Positions 1-9,500 of a stretch of DNA of 64,000 bases are shown in pieces (positions within the stretch are counted from its first letter, which is position 1; each line of letters opens with the position of its first letter). The notes under the pieces were generated by a model. That model made no database searches and was not told the origin of the DNA. It saw only the letters and a list, made by a program, of their open reading frames with translations. The translations under genes and the position numbers were made by a program. The DNA is from Tropicimonas sp033101155. Lineage in GTDB: Bacteria; Pseudomonadota; Alphaproteobacteria; Rhodobacterales; Rhodobacteraceae. The DNA lies in NCBI RefSeq assembly GCF_033101155.1, contig NZ_JAWMPX010000001.1:425582-489581 (forward strand). Direction: 5' to 3'.

Positions 1-336
1 GACGATCATGAAGATGATGATGATGATCGTCGTGGCGGCCGCGATGACGACTATGACGATGACGACCGCGATGATGACCGCGATGACGATGACCGCGATG
101 ACGACCGCGATGACGACCGCGATGACGACCGCGACGACGATGACAATGACGATGATGATCGCGATGACGACCGTGATGACGACCGCGACGACGATGACGA
201 TGACGATGATGATCGCGACGATGACCGCGGCGATGATGACGACGATGATGACGACGACGACGATGACGATGATGACGACGACGACGACGATGACGATGAT
301 GACGACGACGACGATGATGATGATGACGACTCGTGA
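1..336 (+). CDS. C-terminal part of a poly-aspartate protein (5' end outside window)
   Basis: The frame is open from the first base of the window to a TGA at 334-336, so only the C-terminal 111 residues are present. They are almost entirely Asp, broken by regularly spaced Arg (repeats of the type RDDD and RDDDD), then an uninterrupted run of about 35 Asp before a final Ser. The DNA is a GAY-codon microsatellite mixing GAT and GAC, which argues for selection on protein sequence rather than a recent slippage tract. Such acidic tails usually bind Ca2+ or other cations or are exported matrix or mineral-binding segments; that is inference. The stop overlaps the GTG start of the next gene (GTGA), so the two are probably translationally coupled. 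The N-terminal domain cannot be seen. Confidence 0.7.
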   Translation, partial: DDHEDDDDDRRGGRDDDYDDDDRDDDRDDDDRDDDRDDDRDDDRDDDDNDDDDRDDDRDDDRDDDDDDDDDRDDDRGDDDDDDDDDDDDDDDDDDDDDDDDDDDDDDDDDS

Positions 337-881
337 GTGTTGATCTCACAGATTCCGGATCCGCGCCCGCGCCATCGGCGCGGGGCGGTGCCGCGCCGGG
401 CGGAATCGGACGTTGGCTGGCTGTGGCGCTGGTGGTCCAGCTTGCCGCATTGTGCCTGTTCCTGTTCGATTTTGCCGGAACGGTGCTGGACTTGCACGGA
501 CACGCGCTTTCCTGGGAAGTGCATGAGATCGTGGAGTTGCTGTCGATCGTCGGCATGGCGACCGGATCCGTGATCACGCTTTTGATGCTCCGGCGGTCCA
601 TGCGCCGGACAGAGCGCCTCGAGGAGCAACTCCGGGTCGCGTCGGCCTCGTTTCATTCCGTGATGATGGCGAAGTTCGATCAATGGGGCCTCAGTGCGGC
701 CGAACGCGAGGTCGCCACACTCATCGTCAAGGGCTTCTCGATTGCCGAGATTGCCGGGCTGCTGGACAAGAGCGAAGGCACCATAAAGGCGCAGAACTCC
801 TCCATCTATCAGAAGTCCGGCCAGTCGGGGCGGGTGCAACTGGTCAGCTATTTCATCGAGTTGCTCGCAGAACCGCTTTAG
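333..881 (+). CDS. Membrane-anchored LuxR-type HTH regulator
   Basis: A 182-residue protein starting at a GTG that overlaps the stop of the poly-Asp gene by 3 bp. Two hydrophobic helices (about residues 28-49 and 66-88) are followed by a short basic/coiled linker and a C-terminal LuxR/FixJ-type helix-turn-helix (about 119-178: GLSAAEREVATLIVKGFS, then EIAGLLDKSEGTIK). There is no receiver domain, so the likely arrangement is an inner-membrane-tethered DNA-binding protein that reads a membrane or periplasmic cue. Family membership of the HTH is clear; the signal and targets are unknown. Coupling to the poly-Asp protein suggests a sensor/partner pair. Confidence 0.8.
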   Translation: MSVDLTDSGSAPAPSARGGAAPGGIGRWLAVALVVQLAALCLFLFDFAGTVLDLHGHALSWEVHEIVELLSIVGMATGSVITLLMLRRSMRRTERLEEQLRVASASFHSVMMAKFDQWGLSAAEREVATLIVKGFSIAEIAGLLDKSEGTIKAQNSSIYQKSGQSGRVQLVSYFIELLAEPL

Positions 882-1086
882 TCGTCCTACGTTGTTTTGT
901 CTTGGCAATGGATGAAGAAGCCACTAAGTAAACATCTCGCAAACCAGCGTGCGATTCGTCGTGCGCTGTTTTGCGTTTCGTCCAAGACGGTGGGTGGCGA
1001 GCGATCCAAAAGACGGTCGCCATAATTCCTGCCTGAGACGGGATACGACAAGATTGGCCGAGGGTGACCTCGGGCGGATTGGCGCA

Positions 1087-1166
1087 GCCCCGTATATCGG
1101 ACCTGAACGCCGGCTTTCGCCGGCAAACATGAGCCGGGGGGTGCAAGCCTCCCATACTTGGAGTGA
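1087..1166 (+). promoter_or_regulatory. Candidate rplJ (L10) leader RNA
   Basis: The 289 bp between the LuxR-type gene and rplJ contain no convincing ORF. There is a hairpin at 995-1022 (TGGCGA/TCGCCA arms). Closer to rplJ, a 6-bp GCCGGC stem (1109-1114 with 1119-1124, TTTC loop) is followed by a second G-rich/CTCCC pairing around 1133-1153, just before the TTGGAG ribosome site. In many bacteria the L10(L12)4 complex binds a structured leader here to autoregulate rplJL; that role is inferred from position and structure only. Confidence 0.45.
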
Positions 1167-1170
1167 AACT

Positions 1171-1689
1171 GTGGATAGAGCCCAGAAAGAGAAATTGGTC
1201 GACGAACTCGGCCAGATCTTTGAAAGCTCTGGCGTCGTAGTGGTTGCCCACTACGAAGGTCTCACGGTTGCCGAGATGCAGGATCTTCGTGCTCGCGCCC
1301 GCGGCGCCGAAGCATCCGTGCGTGTTGCCAAGAACAGGCTCGCCAAGATCGCCCTTGAGGACAAGCCCTGCGCAAGCATCGGCGAGTATCTGACGGGCAT
1401 GACTGTTCTCACCTTCTCGGAAGACCCCGTGGCCGCGGCCAAGGTTGCCGAGGACTTTGCCAAGGAAAACTCGAAATTCGAGATCCTCGGCGGGGCCATG
1501 GGAGAGAACGCCCTGGACCGTGCTGGTGTCACGGCCGTGTCGAAAATGCCGTCGCGCGAGGAGCTCATTGCTTCCATCGTCGGCTGCATCGGCGCGCCTG
1601 CATCCAACATTGCCGGGGCCATTGGCGCACCTGCTTCGAACATCGCGAGCATTCTCAGCACCATCGAGGAGCGCGGCGAGGCCGCGTGA
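1171..1689 (+). CDS. rplJ: 50S ribosomal protein L10
   Basis: A 172-residue L10 starting at GTG 1171 (mature start VDRAQKEKLV), preceded by a TTGGAG ribosome site; the reading frame is open further upstream but that extension is not L10-like. L10 forms the base of the ribosomal stalk and carries the L7/L12 dimers. The RNA-binding N-terminal domain has the usual AxVRVAKNRLAKIA segment. The C-terminal helix that binds L7/L12 contains a tandem repeat IGAPASNIA twice (about residues 137-156) before ILSTIEE. It is followed 66 bp later by rplL, the usual partner. Confidence 0.97.
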   Translation: MDRAQKEKLVDELGQIFESSGVVVVAHYEGLTVAEMQDLRARARGAEASVRVAKNRLAKIALEDKPCASIGEYLTGMTVLTFSEDPVAAAKVAEDFAKENSKFEILGGAMGENALDRAGVTAVSKMPSREELIASIVGCIGAPASNIAGAIGAPASNIASILSTIEERGEAA

Positions 1690-1755
1690 TCGCGAGACCT
1701 TCGTGGAGACAAGAACTTCGCGTTGGAACACAAATAGAGATACGGAAACAGTACA

Positions 1756-2133
<378 letters not shown>

Positions 2134-2158
2134 TCCGAGTTTTGACCTGATTTGTGAG

Positions 2159-2230
2159 GCAGGAGCCGGTGAAAACCGGCTCCTGCCGAACCTGTCTTGG
2201 AAAGGGCCGAACTGCCCGACCCTTTCCAAG
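2159..2230 (+). promoter_or_regulatory. Two perfect hairpins in the rplL-rpoB intergenic region
   Basis: First hairpin: 12-bp perfect stem 2159-2170 with 2175-2186, closed by a GAAA tetraloop. Second hairpin: 11-bp perfect stem 2196-2206 (CTTGGAAAGGG) with 2220-2230, loop 13 nt. Neither is followed by a U-tract, so they are more likely an attenuator or RNase processing/stability element than a full terminator. In Escherichia coli the same interval holds an attenuator and an RNase III site that lower rpoBC relative to rplJL; the equivalence here is inference. Confidence 0.6.
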
Positions 2231-2365
2231 GCGCGGTTCAAATGGTTCGGGAGTTGCCGGTGGGACGGTGACGGGAATAGAACCTGATCCCCCTTCATTC
2301 GTGAGCGGCGCACAGCCGGGGCCCGACGGCATGTGCAACGCGACAGACGAAAGGTGACTTACCAC

Positions 2366-5300
2366 ATGGCGCAGACCTTCCTTGGCCAGAAGCGACTCCG
2401 CAAGTATTTCGGCAAGATCCGGGAAGTCCTGGAAATGCCGAACCTCATCGAGGTTCAGAAATCTTCTTACGATCTATTCTTGAAGTCCGGCGATTCAACC
2501 GAGCCGAAAGACGGCGAAGGCATCATGGGTGTCTTCCAGTCGGTATTCCCGATCAAGGATTTCAACGAGACCGCTGTTCTTGAATTCGTTCGTTACGAGC
2601 TGGAAAAGCCGAAATACGACGTTGAAGAATGCATGCAGCGCGACATGACCTACAGCGCCCCGCTGAAGGTCACGCTTCGCCTCATCGTGTTCGATATCGA
2701 CGAGGATACTGGCGCGAAATCCGTCAAGGACATCAAGGAGCAGGATGTCTTCATGGGCGACATGCCCCTGATGACGCCCAACGGCACCTTCATCGTCAAC
2801 GGCACCGAGCGGGTGATCGTTTCCCAGATGCACCGCTCCCCGGGCGTGTTCTTCGACCATGACAAGGGCAAGACCCATTCTTCGGGCAAGCTGCTCTTCG
2901 CCTGCCGGATCATCCCCTATCGCGGCTCCTGGCTCGACTTTGAATTCGATGCCAAGGACAACGTTTATGCCCGCATCGACCGCCGCCGCAAGCTGCCGGT
3001 CACGACCCTGCTCTATGCACTCGGTCTCGATCAGGAAGGCATCTGCGACGCCTATTACGATACGGTCGACTTCAAGCTCGAGAAGAACAAGGGCTGGGTT
3101 ACCAAGTTCTTCCCCGAGCGGGCTCGTGGCACGCGTCCGACCTATGATCTGGTCGATGCCGCCACCGGCGAGGTGATCTGCGAGGCCGGCAAGAAGGTCA
3201 CGCCGCGCGCCGTGAAGAAGATCCTCGAAGAGGGGACCATCACCGAGCTGCTCGTGCCCTTCGATCATATCGTCGGCCGCTTTGTCGCCAAGGATATCAT
3301 CAACGAAGATACCGGCGCGATCTATGCCGAGGCCGGCGACGAGCTGACCTGGGAAACCGACAAGGATGGCGAGGTCACCGGCGGGATTCTCAAGGATCTC
3401 ATGGATGCGGGCTTCACCGAGATCCCCGTGCTCGACATCGACAACATCAATGTCGGCCCCTACATGCGCAACACCATGGCGATGGACAAGAACATGGGCC
3501 GCGACACCGCGCTCATGGACATCTATCGCGTGATGCGTCCGGGCGAGCCGCCCACCGTCGAGGCCGCGTCCACGCTCTTCGACAGCCTGTTCTTCGACAG
3601 CGAGCGCTACGATCTCTCCGCCGTTGGCCGGGTTAAGATGAACATGCGTCTGGCGCTGGACGCCGAAGACACGCAACGGACCCTGCGCAAGGCTGACATC
3701 ATTGCCTGTATCAAGGCGCTGGTGGAGCTGCGTGACGGCAAGGGCGACATCGACGATATCGACCACCTCGGCAACCGTCGTGTTCGCTCGGTCGGCGAGC
3801 TGATGGAAAACCAGTACCGCGTCGGCCTGCTTCGCATGGAGCGCGCGATCAAGGAGCGCATGTCCTCCGTCGAGATCGACACGGTCATGCCGCAGGATCT
3901 GATCAACGCCAAGCCCGCCGCGGCTGCCGTGCGCGAATTCTTCGGCTCCTCGCAGCTCAGCCAGTTCATGGACCAGACCAACCCGCTCTCCGAGGTCACG
4001 CATAAGCGTCGTCTCTCGGCGCTTGGCCCGGGCGGTCTGACCCGTGAGCGTGCCGGCTTCGAGGTTCGCGACGTGCACCCGACCCACTATGGCCGGATGT
4101 GCCCGATCGAGACGCCGGAAGGCCCGAACATTGGTCTGATCAACTCGCTGGCCACGTTTGCCCGCGTGAACAAGTACGGCTTCATCGAGACCCCCTACCG
4201 CGTCGTGAAAGACGGGCAGGTGACCGATGAGGTTCACTACATGTCCGCGACGGAGGAGATGCGCCACACGGTCGCCCAGGCCAACGCGCATCTGGACGTC
4301 AACGGTCGCTTCGAGAACGATCTGGTGAACACCCGCCAGTCGGGCGAATACACCATGGCGCCGCGTGACACGGTCGACCTGATCGACGTGTCGCCCAAGC
4401 AGCTGGTCTCGGTCGCTGCCTCGCTGATCCCGTTCCTCGAGAATGACGATGCCAACCGCGCTCTGATGGGCTCGAACATGCAACGTCAGGCGGTTCCGCT
4501 CCTGCGCGCCGAGGCGCCGCTTGTCGGCACCGGCATCGAGGGCAAGGTCGCCATCGACTCGGGCGCGGCCATCCAGGCCAAGCGTGCCGGCGTCATCGAC
4601 CAGGTCGACGCCCAGCGGATCGTTGTCCGCGCCACGGCCGATCTCGCGGTCGGTGATCCCGGCGTCGATATCTACCGCCTGCGCAAGTTCCAGCGGTCCA
4701 ACCAGAACACCTGCATCAACCAGCGTCCGCTGGTGAAGGTGGGCGACCTGGTGACCAAGGGCGAAGTGATCGCGGACGGCCCCTCCACCGATATCGGTGA
4801 GCTGGCCCTCGGCAAGAACGTGATCGTCGCCTTCATGCCCTGGAACGGCTACAACTACGAGGACTCGATCCTCATCTCCGAGCGCATCGCCAAGGATGAC
4901 GTCTTCACCTCTGTCCATATCGAGGAATTCGAAGTCGCCGCCCGTGACACCAAGCTCGGCCCGGAAGAGATCACCCGCGATATCCCGAATGTCGGCGAGG
5001 AAGCCCTGCGCAACCTCGACGAGGCGGGGATCGTGTATATCGGCGCCGAAGTGGGCCCGGCAGACATTCTCGTGGGCAAGATCACCCCGAAAGGCGAGAG
5101 CCCGATGACGCCGGAGGAGAAACTCCTGCGCGCCATCTTCGGTGAGAAGGCTTCCGATGTCCGTGACACCTCCCTGCGCCTGCCGCCGGGGGATTTTGGT
5201 ACTGTCGTCGAAGTGCGCGTCTTCAACCGCCATGGTGTGGAAAAAGACGAGCGTGCGCTGCAGATCGAGCGCGAAGAGGTCGAGCGTCTGGCCCGTGACC

Positions 5301-6502
5301 GGGACGACGAGCTCGTCATCCTCGAGCGCAACATCTATGCGCGCCTGAAGTCCATGATCCTCGGCAAGACCGCGGTGAAGGGTCCGAGGGGCGTTCCGTC
5401 CAATGCGGCGATCACCGAGGATCTGCTGGGAACCCTGTCCAAGGGCCAGTGGTGGCAGCTGGCGCTGGCCGAAGAGGCCGACGCGCAGGTGGTCGAGGCG
5501 CTGAACGAGCAGTTCGACGTGCAGAAGCGCGCGCTGGATGCCCGTTTCGAGGACAAGGTCGAGAAGGTTCGCCGCGGCGACGACCTGCCGCCGGGCGTGA
5601 TGAAGATGGTCAAGGTCTTCATCGCGGTGAAGCGCAAGCTTCAGCCGGGCGACAAGATGGCCGGCCGTCACGGCAACAAGGGTGTTATCTCCCGGGTTGT
5701 CCCGATGGAGGACATGCCCTTCCTCGCCGACGGTACGCCTGTCGACTTCGTGCTGAACCCGCTCGGCGTGCCCTCGCGGATGAATGTCGGACAGATCCTC
5801 GAGACCCATATGGGCTGGGCCGCGCGCGGCCTCGGCATCAAGGTCGATGACGCTCTGGACGAGTATCGCCGCTCTGGCGACCTGACCCCGGTCCGGGACG
5901 CGATGAAGCTGGTCTATGGCGAGGATGTCTACGAAGAAGGCATCGCCGAGATGGACGAAGATCACCTGGTGGAGAGCGCCTCGCTCGTCACCAACGGTGT
6001 TCCGATCGCCACGCCTGTCTTTGACGGTGCCCGCGAAGAGGGCGTCAATGACGCGCTCAAGCGTGCCGGCTTTGACCTGTCCGGTCAGTCGGACCTGTTC
6101 GACGGCCGCACCGGCGAGCAGTTCTCCCGCAAGGTCACCGTGGGCATGAAGTACCTGCTCAAGCTGCACCACCTCGTGGATGACAAGATCCACGCGCGGA
6201 GCACCGGCCCGTACTCGCTCGTCACCCAGCAGCCGCTTGGTGGTAAGGCGCAGTTCGGCGGTCAGCGTTTCGGGGAGATGGAGGTCTGGGCCCTGGAAGC
6301 TTACGGCGCCGCCTACACCCTGCAGGAGATGCTGACGGTGAAGTCGGACGACGTGGCAGGACGGACCAAGGTCTACGAGAGCATCGTCAAGGGCGAGGAC
6401 AATTTCGAAGCCGGCGTGCCGGAATCGTTCAACGTTCTCGTCAAGGAAGTGCGTGGCCTCGGCCTCAACATGGAACTCCTGGATGCGGAGGGCGAGGAAT
6501 AA
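2366..6502 (+). CDS. rpoB: DNA-directed RNA polymerase subunit beta
   Basis: A 1378-residue beta subunit. The ATG at 2366 (MAQTFLGQKRLRKYFGK) was chosen as the family start over an in-frame upstream extension. The rifampicin-pocket segment FGSSQLSQFMDQ is intact. D536, H546 and S551 correspond to E. coli D516, H526 and S531, all in the drug-sensitive state. The downstream PIETPEGPNIGLI and GRHGNKGVIS motifs of the catalytic core are present. It assembles with RpoA, RpoC and RpoZ. It is 73 bp upstream of rpoC and almost certainly co-transcribed with it. Confidence 0.99.
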   Translation: MAQTFLGQKRLRKYFGKIREVLEMPNLIEVQKSSYDLFLKSGDSTEPKDGEGIMGVFQSVFPIKDFNETAVLEFVRYELEKPKYDVEECMQRDMTYSAPLKVTLRLIVFDIDEDTGAKSVKDIKEQDVFMGDMPLMTPNGTFIVNGTERVIVSQMHRSPGVFFDHDKGKTHSSGKLLFACRIIPYRGSWLDFEFDAKDNVYARIDRRRKLPVTTLLYALGLDQEGICDAYYDTVDFKLEKNKGWVTKFFPERARGTRPTYDLVDAATGEVICEAGKKVTPRAVKKILEEGTITELLVPFDHIVGRFVAKDIINEDTGAIYAEAGDELTWETDKDGEVTGGILKDLMDAGFTEIPVLDIDNINVGPYMRNTMAMDKNMGRDTALMDIYRVMRPGEPPTVEAASTLFDSLFFDSERYDLSAVGRVKMNMRLALDAEDTQRTLRKADIIACIKALVELRDGKGDIDDIDHLGNRRVRSVGELMENQYRVGLLRMERAIKERMSSVEIDTVMPQDLINAKPAAAAVREFFGSSQLSQFMDQTNPLSEVTHKRRLSALGPGGLTRERAGFEVRDVHPTHYGRMCPIETPEGPNIGLINSLATFARVNKYGFIETPYRVVKDGQVTDEVHYMSATEEMRHTVAQANAHLDVNGRFENDLVNTRQSGEYTMAPRDTVDLIDVSPKQLVSVAASLIPFLENDDANRALMGSNMQRQAVPLLRAEAPLVGTGIEGKVAIDSGAAIQAKRAGVIDQVDAQRIVVRATADLAVGDPGVDIYRLRKFQRSNQNTCINQRPLVKVGDLVTKGEVIADGPSTDIGELALGKNVIVAFMPWNGYNYEDSILISERIAKDDVFTSVHIEEFEVAARDTKLGPEEITRDIPNVGEEALRNLDEAGIVYIGAEVGPADILVGKITPKGESPMTPEEKLLRAIFGEKASDVRDTSLRLPPGDFGTVVEVRVFNRHGVEKDERALQIEREEVERLARDRDDELVILERNIYARLKSMILGKTAVKGPRGVPSNAAITEDLLGTLSKGQWWQLALAEEADAQVVEALNEQFDVQKRALDARFEDKVEKVRRGDDLPPGVMKMVKVFIAVKRKLQPGDKMAGRHGNKGVISRVVPMEDMPFLADGTPVDFVLNPLGVPSRMNVGQILETHMGWAARGLGIKVDDALDEYRRSGDLTPVRDAMKLVYGEDVYEEGIAEMDEDHLVESASLVTNGVPIATPVFDGAREEGVNDALKRAGFDLSGQSDLFDGRTGEQFSRKVTVGMKYLLKLHHLVDDKIHARSTGPYSLVTQQPLGGKAQFGGQRFGEMEVWALEAYGAAYTLQEMLTVKSDDVAGRTKVYESIVKGEDNFEAGVPESFNVLVKEVRGLGLNMELLDAEGEE

Positions 6503-6575
6503 GGCCCCGGCCTGAAACGGGCGGCGCACGCGTCGCCCGGCTCCTCCCCTCCCGCACCATTTCAAGGATTTGAAG

Positions 6576-9500
6576 ATGAACCAGGAACTGACCAACAACC
6601 CGTTCAACCCGCTCACCCCGCCGAAGGTCTTTGACGAGATCAAGGTGTCGCTGGCGAGCCCGGAACGGATCCTCTCGTGGTCCTATGGCGAGATCAAGAA
6701 GCCCGAGACCATCAACTACCGGACCTTCAAGCCGGAGCGCGACGGCCTGTTCTGCGCCCGGATCTTTGGCCCGATCAAGGATTACGAATGCCTCTGCGGC
6801 AAATACAAGCGCATGAAATATCGCGGCGTTGTCTGCGAGAAATGCGGCGTGGAAGTCACGCTGCAGAAGGTGCGCCGCGAACGCATGGGCCATATCGAAC
6901 TGGCCGCGCCGGTTGCGCATATCTGGTTCCTGAAGTCGCTCCCCTCCCGCATCGGCCTGATGCTGGACATGACGCTTCGCGATCTCGAGCGCATTCTCTA
7001 CTTCGAGAACTACGTTGTCATCGAGCCGGGTCTCACTGACCTCTCCTACGGGCAGCTCATGTCCGAAGAGGAGTTCATGGATGCCCAGGATACCTATGGC
7101 ATGGACGCCTTCACCGCCAATATCGGCGCCGAAGCGATCCGCGAGATGCTCTCCCAGATCGACCTTGAGTCGACCGCCGAGCAACTGCGCGACGAGCTGA
7201 AGGAAGCCACTGGCGAGCTGAAGCCGAAGAAGATCATCAAGCGTCTGAAGATCGTCGAGCATTTCCTGGAATCGGGCAACCGTCCGGAATGGATGATCCT
7301 CACGGTCGTGCCGGTTATTCCGCCGGAACTGCGCCCGCTCGTCCCGCTGGATGGTGGCCGTTTCGCGACCTCGGACCTGAACGATCTCTATCGCCGCGTG
7401 ATCAACCGGAACAACCGTCTCAAGCGTCTCATCGAGCTGCGCGCGCCGGACATCATCATCCGTAACGAAAAGCGGATGCTGCAGGAATCCGTTGACGCGC
7501 TGTTCGACAACGGTCGTCGTGGCCGCGTTATCACCGGCGCCAACAAGCGTCCGCTGAAGTCGCTCTCCGACATGCTCAAGGGCAAGCAGGGTCGCTTCCG
7601 GCAGAACCTTTTGGGTAAGCGCGTGGACTTCTCCGGCCGCTCGGTCATCGTGACCGGCCCGGAGCTGAAGCTGCATCAATGCGGTCTTCCGAAGAAAATG
7701 GCGCTCGAGCTTTTCAAGCCCTTCATCTATTCGCGGCTGGAGGCCAAGGGCCTGTCCAGTACCGTGAAACAGGCGAAGAAGCTGGTGGAGAAAGAACGTC
7801 CCGAGGTCTGGGATATCCTCGACGAGGTTATCCGTGAGCACCCGGTCCTTCTGAACCGCGCGCCCACGCTGCACCGCCTCGGCATCCAGGCCTTCGAACC
7901 CACGCTGATCGAAGGCAAGGCGATCCAGCTGCACCCGCTCGTCTGTTCGGCCTTTAACGCCGACTTCGACGGTGACCAGATGGCCGTCCACGTGCCGCTC
8001 TCGCTGGAAGCCCAGCTTGAAGCGCGCGTGCTGATGATGTCGACCAACAACGTGCTGTCGCCCGCCAACGGCGCGCCGATCATCGTGCCCTCGCAGGACA
8101 TGATCCTCGGCCTCTACTACGTGTCGATGATGCGCGAAGGCATGAAGGGCGAAGGCATGATCTTCTCCGGCATCGAGGAGGTGCAACACGCCCTCGATGC
8201 AGGCGAAGTGCATATGCATGCCAAGATCCAGTGCCGCGTCTCGCAGATCGACGATCATGGCCAGGAAGTGATGATCCGCTACGAGACGACGCCCGGCCGG
8301 GTCCGTCTTGGCGCGCTGCTGCCAAAGAACGCCAAGGCGCCGTTCGAGCTGGTCAACCGCCTGCTCAAGAAGGGCGACGTCCAGAAGGTCATCGATACCG
8401 TCTACCGCTATTGCGGCCAGAAGGAATCGGTCATCTTCTGCGATCAGATCATGACGATGGGCTTCCGCGAAGCGTTCAAGGGCGGCATCTCCTTCGGCAA
8501 GGATGACATGGTCATCCCCGACACCAAGTGGGAGATCGTCGACTCGGTCCGCGACCAGGTCAAGGATTTCGAACAGCAATACATGGACGGCCTGATCACC
8601 CAGGGTGAGAAGTACAACAAGGTCGTCGATGCCTGGTCGAAATGTAACGACCGCGTCACGGACGCCATGATGAACACCATCTCCGCCAAGCGGAAAGACG
8701 AGAACGGCGCTGAAGAAGAGCCGAACTCGGTCTACATGATGGCCGACTCCAAGGCGCGTGGCTCCGTTACGCAGATGAAGCAGCTGGGCGCCATGCGCGG
8801 CCTGATGGCCAAGCCGTCCGGCGAGATCATCGAGACGCCGATCATTTCGAACTTCAAGGAAGGCCTGACCGTGCTGGAGTACTTCAACTCCACTCACGGC
8901 GCCCGGAAGGGTCTGTCGGACACCGCTCTGAAGACGGCGAACTCGGGCTACCTGACCCGTCGTCTGGTGGACGTGGCGCAGGATTGCATCATCCGTGAGC
9001 ATGACTGTGGCACCGATATCGCGATCACCGCCGAGCCGGCGATCAAGGATGGCGAGGTCGTGGCGACGCTCGGCGAGCGTGTGCTGGGCCGTGTCGCGGC
9101 CGAGGACATCCTGCGTCCGGGCACCGACGAGGTCATCGTTGCGCGCAACGAGCTGATCGACGAGCGCAAGGCCGACGAGATCGAGAAATCCGGTCTCGTT
9201 TCCATCCGCATGCGGTCGCCGCTGACCTGCGAGAGCGAAGAGGGCGTCTGCGCCATGTGCTATGGCCGTGACCTTGCGCGCGGTACGACGGTGAACCAGG
9301 GCGAGGCCGTGGGTATCATTGCGGCGCAGTCGATCGGTGAGCCGGGCACACAGCTGACGATGCGGACCTTCCACATCGGCGGCGTTGCCCAGGGTGGCCA
9401 GCAATCCTTCCAGGAGGCCAACTTCGACGGCAAGATCGAGTTCCGCAATGCGAACCTGCTGGAAAACGCAGCTGGTGAGCATGTGGTTATGGGCCGTAAC

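Noticed and set aside
51..908. Minus-strand frame encoding a poly-serine protein
   Set aside because: It is the complement of the poly-Asp codons (GAY/GAC read as Ser) and runs across the LuxR-type gene; the plus-strand reading has the coupled start and stop.
3941..4018. Possible rifampicin-resistance changes in rpoB
   Set aside because: The key residues D536, H546 and S551 (E. coli 516, 526, 531) are all wild type.
2495..6643. Very long open frame on the minus strand opposite rpoB
   Set aside because: It is the antisense frame of rpoB kept open by GC-rich codon bias; its product is His/Asp/Arg-rich and family-less.
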